DNA of 64,000 nt from JAEUJM01 sp041918615. GTDB lineage: Bacteria > Actinomycetota > Acidimicrobiia > Acidimicrobiales > DATDAH01. The notes below the pieces were generated by a model, which saw nothing but the letters and a program-made list of their open reading frames with translations, was not told the DNA's origin and made no database searches. This document shows, one piece after another, positions 32,888-40,949 of this stretch. The DNA is taken from NCBI GenBank assembly GCA_041918615.1, contig JAYRVH010000043.1, forward strand, positions 124,001-188,000, in the 5' to 3' direction. How positions within the stretch are numbered: the first letter of the stretch is position 1; each line of letters starts with the position of its first letter. The position numbers and the translations under genes were made by a program.

Positions 32888-33424
32888 GTGGCCAGGTTGC
32901 GGCGGAAAGCCAAGAAGTCGGAGGACGCCGACCTCGCCGAGAACGTCGATCTGAGCGACCGCGAGCACGCATGGTGGGCCGCTCGGCCGCGCCTGACACT
33001 CACCTATGGCTTCGACGCCGACGCCGACACCGCTGGCGACACGGGCGAGGTCCCCGACGCCGCGCCCGCGGACCAGAGCTCCTGGCAATTCACGCCCATC
33101 TTCCAGGCGGACGGCGCCGGCCACATCGAGCAGGAGCCTCAGCACGAGCAGGAGACCGAGACCCAGGCCCGACATGATGCCCGCAACCTCGCCGAGATCT
33201 TCGGTGAGGAGTCGGCCTACCGGGCGCTCGGCCTCTCACCTGGCGCCCCGTGGGCGGACGTGGTCACCAACCATCGTCGACTGGCGAAGCTGTACCACCC
33301 CGACCGACTCCTCGATGCCGACCCCATCACCCGCGCTGAGGGCGAGGCGAAGATGCGTGACGCCAACGTCGCCTACGAGACCCTCCGCCGGTGGTCCCGT
33401 GAGACCGCCGGCGGCGCGGGCTGA
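32888..33424 (+). CDS. J-domain protein
   Basis: 178 residues. The C-terminal J domain spans about 105-170: AYRALGLSPGAPWADVVTNH, then LAKLYHPDRL with the HPD tripeptide, then NVAYETLRR. The N-terminal 100 residues are Lys/Arg-rich then acidic and unlike classical DnaJ; there is no Gly/Phe or zinc region. It likely recruits a DnaK to a specific partner. GTG 32888 has GAGGAG about 8 nt upstream. Convergent with rnhA (adjacent stops). Confidence 0.82.
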   Translation: MARLRRKAKKSEDADLAENVDLSDREHAWWAARPRLTLTYGFDADADTAGDTGEVPDAAPADQSSWQFTPIFQADGAGHIEQEPQHEQETETQARHDARNLAEIFGEESAYRALGLSPGAPWADVVTNHRRLAKLYHPDRLLDADPITRAEGEAKMRDANVAYETLRRWSRETAGGAG

Positions 33425-33877
33425 TCAGGTGCTCGGCGGCATGCTCCCCGAGCGACCGCTCTGGCTCTGGCAGGCCTGAACGGCCAGCAGGTCCACCAGG
33501 TCGTTCATCGGGTCCCCGCTGTGACCCTTCACCCAGTGGAACACCACGTCGCCCCGCTCGAGCACGAGTCCGATGAAGGGCTCCCAGAGGTCGCGGTTGG
33601 CCACGGGCTTCTTCTGGCTGTTGGTCCAACCCCGCCGCACCCACCCCCGGTGCCACCCGTCGTTGAAGCACTTCACGACGTACGTCGAGTCGCTGAAGAT
33701 CTCGAGGGGGCCGGGGTTGGCCACCACCGCCTCGTGGGCGGCCACGATCTCCATGCGTTGGTTCGTGGTGCGCGCCGCGCACCCGCTGGCGAACGCTCCG
33801 CCGGGAATCGCCCAGGCCCAACCGCCTGGGCCCGGGTTCCCCGAACAGGCGCCGTCGGTGTACGCGTGGGTGGTCAT
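33425..33877 (-). CDS. rnhA: Ribonuclease HI
   Basis: 150 residues from ATG 33877. YTDGACSGNPGPGGWAW carries the first catalytic Asp, NQRMEIVAAHEAV the Glu, IFSDSTYVVKC the second Asp and WVKGHSGDPMNDLVDLLA the His and last Asp. It cleaves RNA in RNA-DNA hybrids. The usual N-terminal start is at ATG 33877; an upstream in-frame ATG (33916) would add 13 residues that look non-coding. Divergent from aceE. Confidence 0.9.
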   Translation of the reverse strand: MTTHAYTDGACSGNPGPGGWAWAIPGGAFASGCAARTTNQRMEIVAAHEAVVANPGPLEIFSDSTYVVKCFNDGWHRGWVRRGWTNSQKKPVANRDLWEPFIGLVLERGDVVFHWVKGHSGDPMNDLVDLLAVQACQSQSGRSGSMPPST

Positions 33878-33936
33878 CTTCGAATCGTGGCATGTCACCC
33901 GTTGCGATCCGGGCATCCACCCGTGAGGCTGTGCCC

Positions 33937-36642
33937 ATGATCATCGACGGATTCGTGCACCAGCTGCCCGACACGGATCCGGAGGAGACCCGGGAGTGGC
34001 TCGAGTCACTCGATGCCGTGGTCGCCAGGCGCGACCGCACCCGCGCCCGCTTCCTCATCGCCAGGCTCCTCGAACGGGCGCGCGAGCTGCAGGTGGGCGT
34101 CCCTGCGCAGGTGAGCACCCCCTACGTCAACACCATCCCCGCCGACGAGGAGCCGTGGTTCCCCGGTGACGAGCACCTGGAACGCAGGATCCGGGCCTTC
34201 ATCCGCTGGAACGCGGCGGTGATGGTGGTGAAGGCCAACAAGCACGACGAAGGGATCGGCGGCCACCTCTCCACGTTCGCGTCCTCCGCCGCCCTCTACG
34301 AGGTGGGCTTCAACCACTTCTTCCGGGGGAAGGACGACGGCCTGGCCGGCGACCACGTCTACATCCAGGGTCACGCCGCACCAGGCATGTACTCGCGGGC
34401 CTACCTCGAAGGCCGCCTGTCGGCCGACCAGCTCGACCACTTCCGTCGCGAGGTCCGCGGTCGGGGACTGTCGAGCTACCCGCACCCCCGGTTGATGCCG
34501 GATTTCTGGGAGTTCCCCACCGTGTCCATGGGGCTCGGGCCCCTCAACTCCATCTACCACGCCCGATTCAACCGGTACCTCCACAACCGCCGGATCGACG
34601 ACACCAGCGGGTCGCGGGTCTGGTGCTTCGTCGGCGACGGCGAGTGCGACGAGCCCGAGACACTCGGCTCGATCTCCCTGGCCGCACGCGAGCAGCTCGA
34701 CAACCTGACCTGGGTCGTGAACTGCAACCTCCAGCGGCTCGACGGGCCGGTGCGCGGCAACGGCAAGGTCATCCAGGAGCTCGAGGCGATCTTCCGGGGG
34801 GCCGGGTGGAACGTCATCAAGGTGATCTGGGGCTCGAAGTGGGACGACCTTCTGGCCCGCGACGTCGACGGCGTCCTCCTCGAGAAGATGAACAGCACCG
34901 TGGACGGCGACTTCCAGCGCTACGCCACCTCCGACGGCGCCCACATCCGTGAGCACTTCTTCGGGCCCGACCCCCGGCTGCGCAGCCTCGTCGAGCACCT
35001 CACCGACCACGAGCTCCGCCTGCTCCCGCGCGGCGGCCACGACTACCGCAAGCTCTACGCCGCCTACAAGTGGGCCACCGAGCAGCGGGGCGCCCCCACC
35101 GTCATCCTCGCCAAGACGGTGAAGGGCTGGACACTCGGTCCGGGCGTCGAGGGACGCAACGCGACCCACGGGATCAAGAAGATGTCCACCGATCAGCTGC
35201 TCGAGCTCCGTGAGCGACTCTCGCTGCAGACCGAGATCGCGGAGGGCTCACTGGCCGACGGTGCCGATCCCCCCTACTTCCGGCCGGCCGAGGATTCGGC
35301 CGAGCACCGGTACCTCAGGGACCGGCGCAACGCACTCGACGGCTCCCTCCCCCGCCGGGTCGTCCACGTCAATCGGCCACTCGACCTCCCCGACGACGCC
35401 CCGTTCACCGAGCTTGCCGCCGGCTCTGGTCGTCAGTCGGTCTCCACCACCATGGCCTTCACCCGGCTGCTGCGGAACCTGCTGCGCGACGAGGCGTTCG
35501 GGCCCCGGGTGGTGCCGATCATCCCCGACGAGGCCCGCACCTTCGGGATGGAGGCGCTGTTCCGCGAGTTCGGCATCTACGCCGCACAAGGCCAGTTGTA
35601 CGACCCCGTCGATGCCGAGCTCCTGCTCTCGTACTCCGAGGCGCAGTCGGGCCAGATCCTCGAGGAAGGGATCACCGAGGCCGGATGCATGGCCAGCTTC
35701 ACCGCCGCAGGGACCGCCTACGCCACGCGCGGCGTTCCGATGGTGCCGTTCTTCGTCTTCTACTCGATGTTCGGGTTCCAACGGGTGGGAGACCTGGTCT
35801 GGGCCGCGGCCGATGCCCGCGCCAGAGGGTTTCTCTTGGGCGCCACCGCGGGGCGGACCACACTGCTCGGCGAGGGGCTCCAACACCAGGACGGCCACAG
35901 CCTGCTCCTGGCCTCGACCGTGCCCACCTGTCGCTGCTACGACCCGGCCTTCGCCTACGAGATGGCGGCGATCATCCGTGACGGCATCCACCGCATGTAC
36001 GGCGACGGCGAGGACGTCTTCTACTACCTCACCCTCTACAACGAGAACTACGAGATGCCGGCGGCGCCCGAAGGCGTCACCGACGGTGTTCTCCGGGGCC
36101 TGTACCGTTGGGCCGCCATCCCCGAGGGCCTCGCCGCGGACGCACCGGCCGGCTCGATCCTGTTCTCCGGCACCACTCACCGGGCCGCCCGCCAGGCCCG
36201 TGACGAGTTGGCCGAGCACTTCGGGGTGGGCGTCGACCTGTGGAGCGCGACCTCGTACAAGGCTCTCCGCGAGGACGCCATGTCCGTGGAGCGGTGGAAC
36301 CGTCTGCACCCGACGGCGGTCGACCGACGGGTGCCCTTCGTCACCGGACAACTCGCAGCCGGGACCGGGCCGGTCGTCGCCATCACCGACTTCATGCGGG
36401 CGGTGCCCGACCAGGTCGCCCGCTGGATCCCCCGCCCCTACCGCTCGCTCGGCACCGACGGTTTCGGCCGGAGCGACACACGAGAGGAGCTCCGCTCGTT
36501 CTTCGAGGTGGACGCGGGCCACCTGGTCGTTGCCCTGCTCGCCGGCCTCGCCGATGCGGGCACCATCGACCGCGAGACGGTGCGGGACGCCCTCGACCGC
36601 TACGACCTCGACGCCGACCGCGCCGACCCCTGGGAGCGCTGA
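33937..36642 (+). CDS. aceE: Pyruvate dehydrogenase E1 component, homodimeric type
   Basis: 901 residues, the usual length. HEGIGGHLSTFASSAALYEVGFNHFF (read as HDEGIGG here) and GDGECDEPETLGSISLAAREQLDNL provide the thiamine diphosphate and magnesium site. FGMEALFREFGIYAAQGQLY with EGITEAGCMASFTAAGTAYA mark the transketolase-like pyrimidine domain. It decarboxylates pyruvate and passes acetyl to the E2 lipoyl domain. ATG 33937 is chosen over GTG 33931 and 33892 by homology to family N termini. No E2 or E3 genes are adjacent, which is common in actinobacteria. Confidence 0.95.
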   Translation: MIIDGFVHQLPDTDPEETREWLESLDAVVARRDRTRARFLIARLLERARELQVGVPAQVSTPYVNTIPADEEPWFPGDEHLERRIRAFIRWNAAVMVVKANKHDEGIGGHLSTFASSAALYEVGFNHFFRGKDDGLAGDHVYIQGHAAPGMYSRAYLEGRLSADQLDHFRREVRGRGLSSYPHPRLMPDFWEFPTVSMGLGPLNSIYHARFNRYLHNRRIDDTSGSRVWCFVGDGECDEPETLGSISLAAREQLDNLTWVVNCNLQRLDGPVRGNGKVIQELEAIFRGAGWNVIKVIWGSKWDDLLARDVDGVLLEKMNSTVDGDFQRYATSDGAHIREHFFGPDPRLRSLVEHLTDHELRLLPRGGHDYRKLYAAYKWATEQRGAPTVILAKTVKGWTLGPGVEGRNATHGIKKMSTDQLLELRERLSLQTEIAEGSLADGADPPYFRPAEDSAEHRYLRDRRNALDGSLPRRVVHVNRPLDLPDDAPFTELAAGSGRQSVSTTMAFTRLLRNLLRDEAFGPRVVPIIPDEARTFGMEALFREFGIYAAQGQLYDPVDAELLLSYSEAQSGQILEEGITEAGCMASFTAAGTAYATRGVPMVPFFVFYSMFGFQRVGDLVWAAADARARGFLLGATAGRTTLLGEGLQHQDGHSLLLASTVPTCRCYDPAFAYEMAAIIRDGIHRMYGDGEDVFYYLTLYNENYEMPAAPEGVTDGVLRGLYRWAAIPEGLAADAPAGSILFSGTTHRAARQARDELAEHFGVGVDLWSATSYKALREDAMSVERWNRLHPTAVDRRVPFVTGQLAAGTGPVVAITDFMRAVPDQVARWIPRPYRSLGTDGFGRSDTREELRSFFEVDAGHLVVALLAGLADAGTIDRETVRDALDRYDLDADRADPWER

Positions 36643-36674
36643 CCGACGTCGGGTCGTGGTGTGACCACCTTCGC

Positions 36675-36680
36675 TAGGGT
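36675..36680 (+). promoter_or_regulatory. -10 box TAGGGT, leaderless start at 36687
   Basis: TAGGGT, then GAGCCG (6 nt), then ATG 36687. Confidence 0.55.
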
Positions 36681-36686
36681 GAGCCG

Positions 36687-37298
36687 ATGCCCTCCACGAC
36701 CGAGCCAGGCTCCCCCGAAGAGCGGTGCCAGGCGGCCAAGCACCCCGTCAGCATGGTCGCGGGCCCCCACGGCCAGCCGTTCCACCCGTTGCTGGCGTCC
36801 ATCCCGTTCGGGGCATGGGTCATCAGCTTCGCCTTCGACCTCGCCGCCCACTTCGCCCACGAGGAGGTCGTCTACTCGCGGGCTGCGTTCTGGCTCATCG
36901 GCATCGGCATCGTCAGCGCGATCCCAGCGGGAGTCACCGGGACCCTCGACCTCCTCAACGTCGCCCGCAATACGCAGGCCTTCCGCACCGGGGTCACCCA
37001 CATGGTGTTGAACAACATCATCCTCGTCGCGTTCGTCGTCTCGTTCCTCCTCCGGCGGGGGACTCCGAGCACCGAGGCGGCCGAACTGCCCCTCATGGCC
37101 CTCTCGGTGGCCGCGCTCGCGCTGCTCGCCGCCTCGGGCTGGCTCGGCGTGCGGCTGATTTATCGGTACGGCGTGCGCGTCGTCGACGAGGCCACGCAGG
37201 CCGAGGGGTTCCAGCTGCTGACCCCCACGGCCGACGCCGCACCGGCCGAGGCGGCACCGGCCGAGGCAGATGACACGGAGGTCGAGGCCGCTCCGTGA
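36687..37298 (+). CDS. DUF2231-type membrane protein
   Basis: 203 residues, four membrane helices. GQPFHPLLASIPFGAWVISF has the conserved HP.L..IP.G of the family; helix 2 is followed by GTLDLLNV and ARNTQAFRTGVTHMVLN. The C-terminal 40 residues are Ala/Glu/Pro-rich, with two near-identical AAPAEAAPAEAD-type repeats. Paralog of the 15647 protein. Stop overlaps the HhH-GPD start (GTGA). Confidence 0.75.
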   Translation: MPSTTEPGSPEERCQAAKHPVSMVAGPHGQPFHPLLASIPFGAWVISFAFDLAAHFAHEEVVYSRAAFWLIGIGIVSAIPAGVTGTLDLLNVARNTQAFRTGVTHMVLNNIILVAFVVSFLLRRGTPSTEAAELPLMALSVAALALLAASGWLGVRLIYRYGVRVVDEATQAEGFQLLTPTADAAPAEAAPAEADDTEVEAAP

Positions 37299-37876
37299 GC
37301 ACCGTCGTCATCCCCATCACCGGCGACGAAGTCGCTGACCAACTGCTTGCCGACGAGCCCCTCGCCCTGGTGCTGGGCATGCTGCTCGACCAGCAGGTAC
37401 CGATGGAATGGGCGTTCCGCTCGCCCGCCCGGCTGAAGGAGCGCCTCGGCGGCACCCTCGACGCCGACGCGATCGCGGCGATGGCCCCCGAGGACCTCGA
37501 AGCGGTGTTCAAGATCACGCCGGCGCTACACCGTTTCCCCGGAGCCATGGCGCGCCGCACCCACGACCTCTGCCAGCGCCTGGTGGACACCTACGACGGT
37601 GAGGCGGCAACCGTCAGGACGGGCGCGCACGACGCCGCCGACCTGTGGGATCGGTTGCGGGCCCTGCCCGGTTTCGGCGAGGAGAAGTCCGCCATCTTCC
37701 TCGCCCTGCTCGGCAAGCGCCTCGGGGTGGCCCCCGCGGGTTGGGAGGCCTTCGCCGGCCCGTTCGCCGACGACTCGCCCCGCTCGGTCGCCGACATCGA
37801 CTCCCGCGACGCGTTCGACCGCGTCCGTGCCTGGAAGAAGGCCCAGAAGGCCCAGGGGCGGTCGAAGGCCGACTGA
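37295..37876 (+). CDS. HhH-GPD-type base excision repair protein
   Basis: 193 residues. LALVLGMLLDQQVPMEWAF is the helical start and LRALPGFGEEKSAIFLALLGKR is the helix-hairpin-helix with the Gly-rich turn. There are no cysteines for an iron-sulfur cluster. The catalytic Asp of HhH-GPD glycosylases is not clearly in its usual place after the hairpin. This matches an actinobacterial HhH-GPD subgroup of undefined substrate. Co-translated with the DUF2231 gene. Confidence 0.78.
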   Translation: MSTVVIPITGDEVADQLLADEPLALVLGMLLDQQVPMEWAFRSPARLKERLGGTLDADAIAAMAPEDLEAVFKITPALHRFPGAMARRTHDLCQRLVDTYDGEAATVRTGAHDAADLWDRLRALPGFGEEKSAIFLALLGKRLGVAPAGWEAFAGPFADDSPRSVADIDSRDAFDRVRAWKKAQKAQGRSKAD

Positions 37877-37922
37877 CCGCGTCCGGCTGCAGCGCGACCG
37901 GACGGGCATCGGCGGTCGTCTC

Positions 37923-38699
37923 CTACGCGCTCGATGCGGCCGGGAGCGTGTGCTTCTGGCGATCCAACCAACCGAGGAGGACGGCCACGGCGCGGGGATC
38001 GTGACGGAGCTGGTGGCCCGCCCCGCCCACGAACCGGAGTTCCGCTGACCCGTGGGCGTCGGCCAACAAGCGAGCGTCGAAGTCGGGGACCACCTCGTCC
38101 AGCGAGCCGTGCATCACCAGCAGCGGGCGGGGGGCCAGTTGTGCCGCGCAGTCGAGGGGGCGGATCGCCTTGAGCTGGCGAGACCAGACGTCCACGGATT
38201 CGGGCCAGTCCGGATCATCGATCACACCCACCTCACGTGCGTGCGCCAGCAGGCGGGCCGGCCGCCGGGCCCAATCGTCGAAGTCGGCGGGCGCCCCGAT
38301 CGAGGCCACCCCCGCGATGCGAGGGTCGACGGCACCCGCACAGATGCCGAGTGCCCCACCGGTGCCGAACCCGGCGCACCACACCCCGTCCGCCGCCTGG
38401 TCGCGCCCGAGGTGGTCGACGGCGGCTCGCAGGTCGTCCAGCCACCCCTGGAGCGAGAACTGCCCCTCCGACGGGCGGCAGCCCCGGAGGTTGAAGGCGA
38501 GCACCACCCATCCGAGCTCGGTGGCGATCCGGTCGGCGAGCTGGGGATAGGTGTGCGCCGACTTGGGGCCGCCGCCGACGCCCGCCGGGAAGCCATGGAG
38601 CAGGGCCAGGCCCGGAAGCCCTCGGCCGTCGGACGCGTTCGGCGGCAGTGCCAGGTGCGCCGCCAGTTTGAGGTTGCCCGAGCGGAAGCGGTGCTCCAC
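37923..38699 (-). CDS. Alpha/beta hydrolase-fold protein lacking the nucleophile serine
   Basis: 258 residues. LLHGFPAGVGGG is the oxyanion strand, VLAFNLRGCRPSEG the second block, MHGSLDEVVPDFDA the Asp and GAGHQLRHD the His of the triad. The nucleophile elbow, GxSxG in enzymes, reads GFGTG (110-114), so Gly112 replaces Ser; Thr113 is next to it. Either a non-hydrolytic family member or use of another residue is implied. The GTG start is 4 bp after the small upstream gene, so they form an operon. Confidence 0.75.
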   Translation of the reverse strand: MEHRFRSGNLKLAAHLALPPNASDGRGLPGLALLHGFPAGVGGGPKSAHTYPQLADRIATELGWVVLAFNLRGCRPSEGQFSLQGWLDDLRAAVDHLGRDQAADGVWCAGFGTGGALGICAGAVDPRIAGVASIGAPADFDDWARRPARLLAHAREVGVIDDPDWPESVDVWSRQLKAIRPLDCAAQLAPRPLLVMHGSLDEVVPDFDARLLADAHGSAELRFVGGAGHQLRHDPRAVAVLLGWLDRQKHTLPAASSA

Positions 38700-38702
38700 C
38701 GT

Positions 38703-38891
38703 TCAGCCGAGGCGATACCCGCGGTTGCGGGCCTCGGCGAGGGTGTCCGGCCCGAAGCACAGGAAGGACTCTGCCGCCATCAGCTCCGCGATCACCTCCG
38801 GATCGGTGACCTCGTCGTCGAGGTCGTACACGATCTGGCTGCGCTTGTCCCCCAGCCACCGGTTGTGCTCGAAGCGGGTCGGTCGATCCAT
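38703..38891 (-). CDS. Small conserved-looking protein
   Basis: 62 residues from ATG 38891: RPTRFEHNRWLGDKRSQIVY, then a central acidic segment and FGPDTLAEARNRGYR. The composition is typical of a real soluble protein and similar short proteins occur in actinobacteria, but no function is known to me. ATG 38891 is supported by TACCAT 7 nt upstream; ATG 38900 would place the box inside the spacer. The stop is 3 bp from the hydrolase start. Confidence 0.7.
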   Translation of the reverse strand: MDRPTRFEHNRWLGDKRSQIVYDLDDEVTDPEVIAELMAAESFLCFGPDTLAEARNRGYRLG

Positions 38892-38898
38892 GGACGCC

Positions 38899-38904
38899 AT
38901 GGTA
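38899..38904 (-). promoter_or_regulatory. -10 box TACCAT, leaderless start at 38891
   Basis: TACCAT on the minus strand, 7 nt (GGCGTCC) before ATG 38891. It begins 17 bp downstream of the hairpin terminator. Confidence 0.55.
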
Positions 38905-38920
38905 GATCCTCGGGCGCGAA

Positions 38921-38948
38921 CGAGGGGAGGGCCGAAGCCCTCCCCTCG
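38921..38948 (-). terminator. 12-bp stem with UUCG tetraloop
   Basis: CGAGGGGAGGGC, loop TTCG, GCCCTCCCCTCG on the minus strand: a perfect 12-bp stem closed by a C(UUCG)G tetraloop, which is stable only in the minus-strand RNA. No U tract follows. It separates the acyl-CoA dehydrogenase operon from the small-protein operon. Confidence 0.7.
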
Positions 38949-39150
38949 CTCGTGCTGCCGGAAGTTCCGGACGGTGTGTGACCCGTCGAGGTGACGGGTG
39001 CCGGTTGGGACCAAGTCCCGGCCACCGGTGCCGGCGGTGTCTGGCGTGGATTCGCCTGGCGGTCCAGCGAGCCGACTAGCGGCCAGCCACCTCCGAAGTC
39101 CCAGAAATCATGTGACTACTCAGTTGGACCACCTCCTTTCTTCGGTCCGA
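38949..39150 (-). ncRNA. Hairpin-rich transcribed region, candidate structured RNA
   Basis: Besides the terminator stem, three further simple hairpins lie in this 200-bp gap: CCGGAA/TTCCGG (38958-38970), ACCCGTC/GACGGGT (38981-38999) and GGGAC/GTCCC (39007-39019). At the 5' end, GGACC/GGTCC (39126-39148) encloses a perfect AGGAGGT (39137-39131). No protein-length frame crosses it on the minus strand. It could be a structured 3' UTR, a leader or a small RNA. Confidence 0.35.
39076..39111 (-). CDS. Possible 11-codon leader peptide
   Basis: ATG 39111 to TAG 39076 encodes MISGTSEVAGR. The upstream AGGAGGT matches the 16S anti-Shine-Dalgarno tail perfectly, far better than any other gene here, but it is 19 nt from the ATG, too far for normal use. 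Either the spacing is bridged by the RNA fold or the AGGAGGT has another role. Confidence 0.25.
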   Translation of the reverse strand: MISGTSEVAGR

Positions 39151-39154
39151 CCAG

Positions 39155-39640
39155 TCAATCACGTGGCGAGCCGTCGCGGGTGTCATTTTCGGCCTGTTCC
39201 TCGAGCGCCGAGGGATCGGGCACGGGCGTCCCGATGGCACCGATCGACTCGAGGTAGGCGTTCTCGGCCGTGAGCACCGCTGCAGCCTGCCCGCGGGTGA
39301 CGTCCCACCCCACCTGGTCCGCCCGGCCCATCAGGTAGACGAGGGTCTCGTCGTCCGCCACCACGATCAGACCGGAGCCCACGGCGTACCGCACACCGTC
39401 GGTCAGGTCATTCGAGCGGAGGTAGTCGAGGTGCCACCGCAGCAGCCGTTCGACCTCGTCGAAGCTCAGTTGGGCACTGACCTCGTCGGGAACCGCCGAT
39501 GCCACGAACTCGACGGCCTCGGCCATGTCGAATCGGGCCTGGGGTGGCGCCGCCGCGAGCTGGGCGGTCACCCGCCCGACCGCCACGAGGGCGATGCACA
39601 CCACGGCGACGACGGCCAGGCCGACGAGGAAGGCCGTCAC
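39155..39640 (-). CDS. Single-pass membrane protein of unknown function
   Basis: 161 residues from GTG 39640. One membrane helix at 3-22 (AFLVGLAVVAVVCIALVAVG), then a soluble domain with EVERLLRWHLDYLRSNDLT, DETLVYLMGRADQVGWDVT and VLTAENAYLESIGAIG. The open frame extends to 40330, but that part is antisense to the acyl-CoA dehydrogenase gene frame. The start is 10 bp after the acyl-CoA dehydrogenase stop, so both are in one operon. No family recognised. Confidence 0.72.
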   Translation of the reverse strand: MTAFLVGLAVVAVVCIALVAVGRVTAQLAAAPPQARFDMAEAVEFVASAVPDEVSAQLSFDEVERLLRWHLDYLRSNDLTDGVRYAVGSGLIVVADDETLVYLMGRADQVGWDVTRGQAAAVLTAENAYLESIGAIGTPVPDPSALEEQAENDTRDGSPRD

Positions 39641-39650
39641 CGGTGTCGGC

Positions 39651-40766
39651 TCAGAGGCCGATGCGTTGCGCCAGCAGCTCGCGGTGGTACGTGGGATCGC
39701 CGAACAGGAGCTCGGACGACTTGGCCCGCTTGAAGTACAGGTGGGCCGGGTGCTCCCAGGTGAACCCGATGCCGCCGTGGATCTGGATGTTCTCGGCCGC
39801 GGCGTGGAAGTAGGCGTCGGAGCAGTAGGCCTTGGCGAGGCTGGCCACCGAGGGCAGTTCGTCGTTGAGCTCGGAGGCGCACCATCCGGCGTAGTAGGCA
39901 GCCGACTTGGCCGACTCGACCTCGAGGAGCATGTCGGCGCACTTGTGCTTGATGGCCTGGAACGAGCCGATGGGCCGGCCGAACTGCACGCGGACCTTGG
40001 CGTACTCGACCGACATGTCGAGGCACATCTGCGCACCACCCACCTGCTCGGCGGCGAGGGCCACGGCCGCGAGGTCGAGCACGCGCTCGACCACGGCCCA
40101 CCCGCCGCCATCAGTGCCCACCAGCGTCGCCGGCGTGCCCGAGAACTCGAGCCGGGCCTGCTTGCGGGTCTGGTCCATGGTGGCGAGCGGCGTGCGGGTG
40201 AGCCCGGTGGCATCGCCGGCCACGGAGAACAGGCTGACGCCGGCCGGCGTGCGGGCGGCCACCAGGACGAGGTCGGCAGTATGGCCGTCGAGCACGAACA
40301 TCTTGGTGCCGTCGAGGACCCAGCCGTCACTCCCCGACGTGGCGCTCATGGTGACTCCCGCTTCGTCCCACCGGCCGTTGGCCTCGGTGAAGGCCAGGGT
40401 GGCGACGGTCTCGCCCGAGGCGATGCCGGGAAGCAGGTCGGACTTGGCGGCGTCGTCACCCGAGTGGATCAGGGTGTTGGCGGCCAACACCACGGTGGAG
40501 AAGTAGGGCGCGCACAGCAGCGACCGGCCCATCTCCTCGAGCACGACGATGAGCTCGACGTAGCTGTAGCCGGAGCCGCCGAACTCCTCGGGGATGATCA
40601 GGCCCTGAAGGCCCATCTGGTCCGCCATCTGCGACCACACCGCGGTGTCGTAGCCCTGCTCGGTGTCCATCTGCTCACGGACGGCGGCTTCACTGGACTT
40701 GGTCTCGAGGAACTGACGGACGATGCGCCGAAGTTCTTCCTGTTCCTCGCTGAAGGCGAAGTTCAC
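39651..40766 (-). CDS. Acyl-CoA dehydrogenase
   Basis: 371 residues, FAD flavoprotein. IIPEEFGGSGYSYVELIVVLEEMGRSL, TLAFTEANGRWDEAGVTMSA and RVQFGRPIGSFQAIKHKCADM are standard motifs; FAAENIQIHGGIGFTWEHPAHLYFKRA (AAAENIQ here) is the C-terminal FAD contact. The catalytic Glu is not in the medium-chain position, as in many actinobacterial partners of heteromeric FadE (steroid-type) enzymes, so a specific substrate cannot be named. Start GTG 40766. A GACCGACCGGTC element lies 55-65 bp upstream. Confidence 0.85.
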   Translation of the reverse strand: MNFAFSEEQEELRRIVRQFLETKSSEAAVREQMDTEQGYDTAVWSQMADQMGLQGLIIPEEFGGSGYSYVELIVVLEEMGRSLLCAPYFSTVVLAANTLIHSGDDAAKSDLLPGIASGETVATLAFTEANGRWDEAGVTMSATSGSDGWVLDGTKMFVLDGHTADLVLVAARTPAGVSLFSVAGDATGLTRTPLATMDQTRKQARLEFSGTPATLVGTDGGGWAVVERVLDLAAVALAAEQVGGAQMCLDMSVEYAKVRVQFGRPIGSFQAIKHKCADMLLEVESAKSAAYYAGWCASELNDELPSVASLAKAYCSDAYFHAAAENIQIHGGIGFTWEHPAHLYFKRAKSSELLFGDPTYHRELLAQRIGL

Positions 40767-40814
40767 GGTGGGGAGCCCCCTGTTGCGGTGTTCGGAATGG
40801 TCGAACCTGTCTAC

Positions 40815-40830
40815 TAGACCGACCGGTCAA
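40815..40830. promoter_or_regulatory. Semi-palindromic GACC.GACCGGTC element, possible TetR-type operator
   Basis: TAGACCGACCGGTCAA lies upstream of the acyl-CoA dehydrogenase start. Imperfect inverted repeats of GACCGGTC type are frequent operators of TetR-family regulators of fatty-acid genes; the regulator is not in the window. Confidence 0.35.
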
Positions 40831-40936
40831 GAGCGAGACCGGGCAGGGCATCACATCTGCTCCTCGTTCCTCGGAGCGGCTCCGCCGTCCGGTTCGGCGG
40901 CCTGCTGCTCCGCCCCGCTCCCCGACGTCGACGCCG

Positions 40937-40942
40937 TAGCCT
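40937..40942 (+). promoter_or_regulatory. -10 box TAGCCT, leaderless start at 40950
   Basis: TAGCCT, then GGGGTCC (7 nt), then GTG 40950. Confidence 0.55.
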
Positions 40943-40949
40943 GGGGTCC

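Noticed and set aside
39126..39148. A fragment of 16S rRNA, because the plus strand reads like its 3' tail (CACCTCCTTTC)
   Set aside because: Similarity is limited to about 11 bp; the opposite strand simply carries an extended Shine-Dalgarno sequence.
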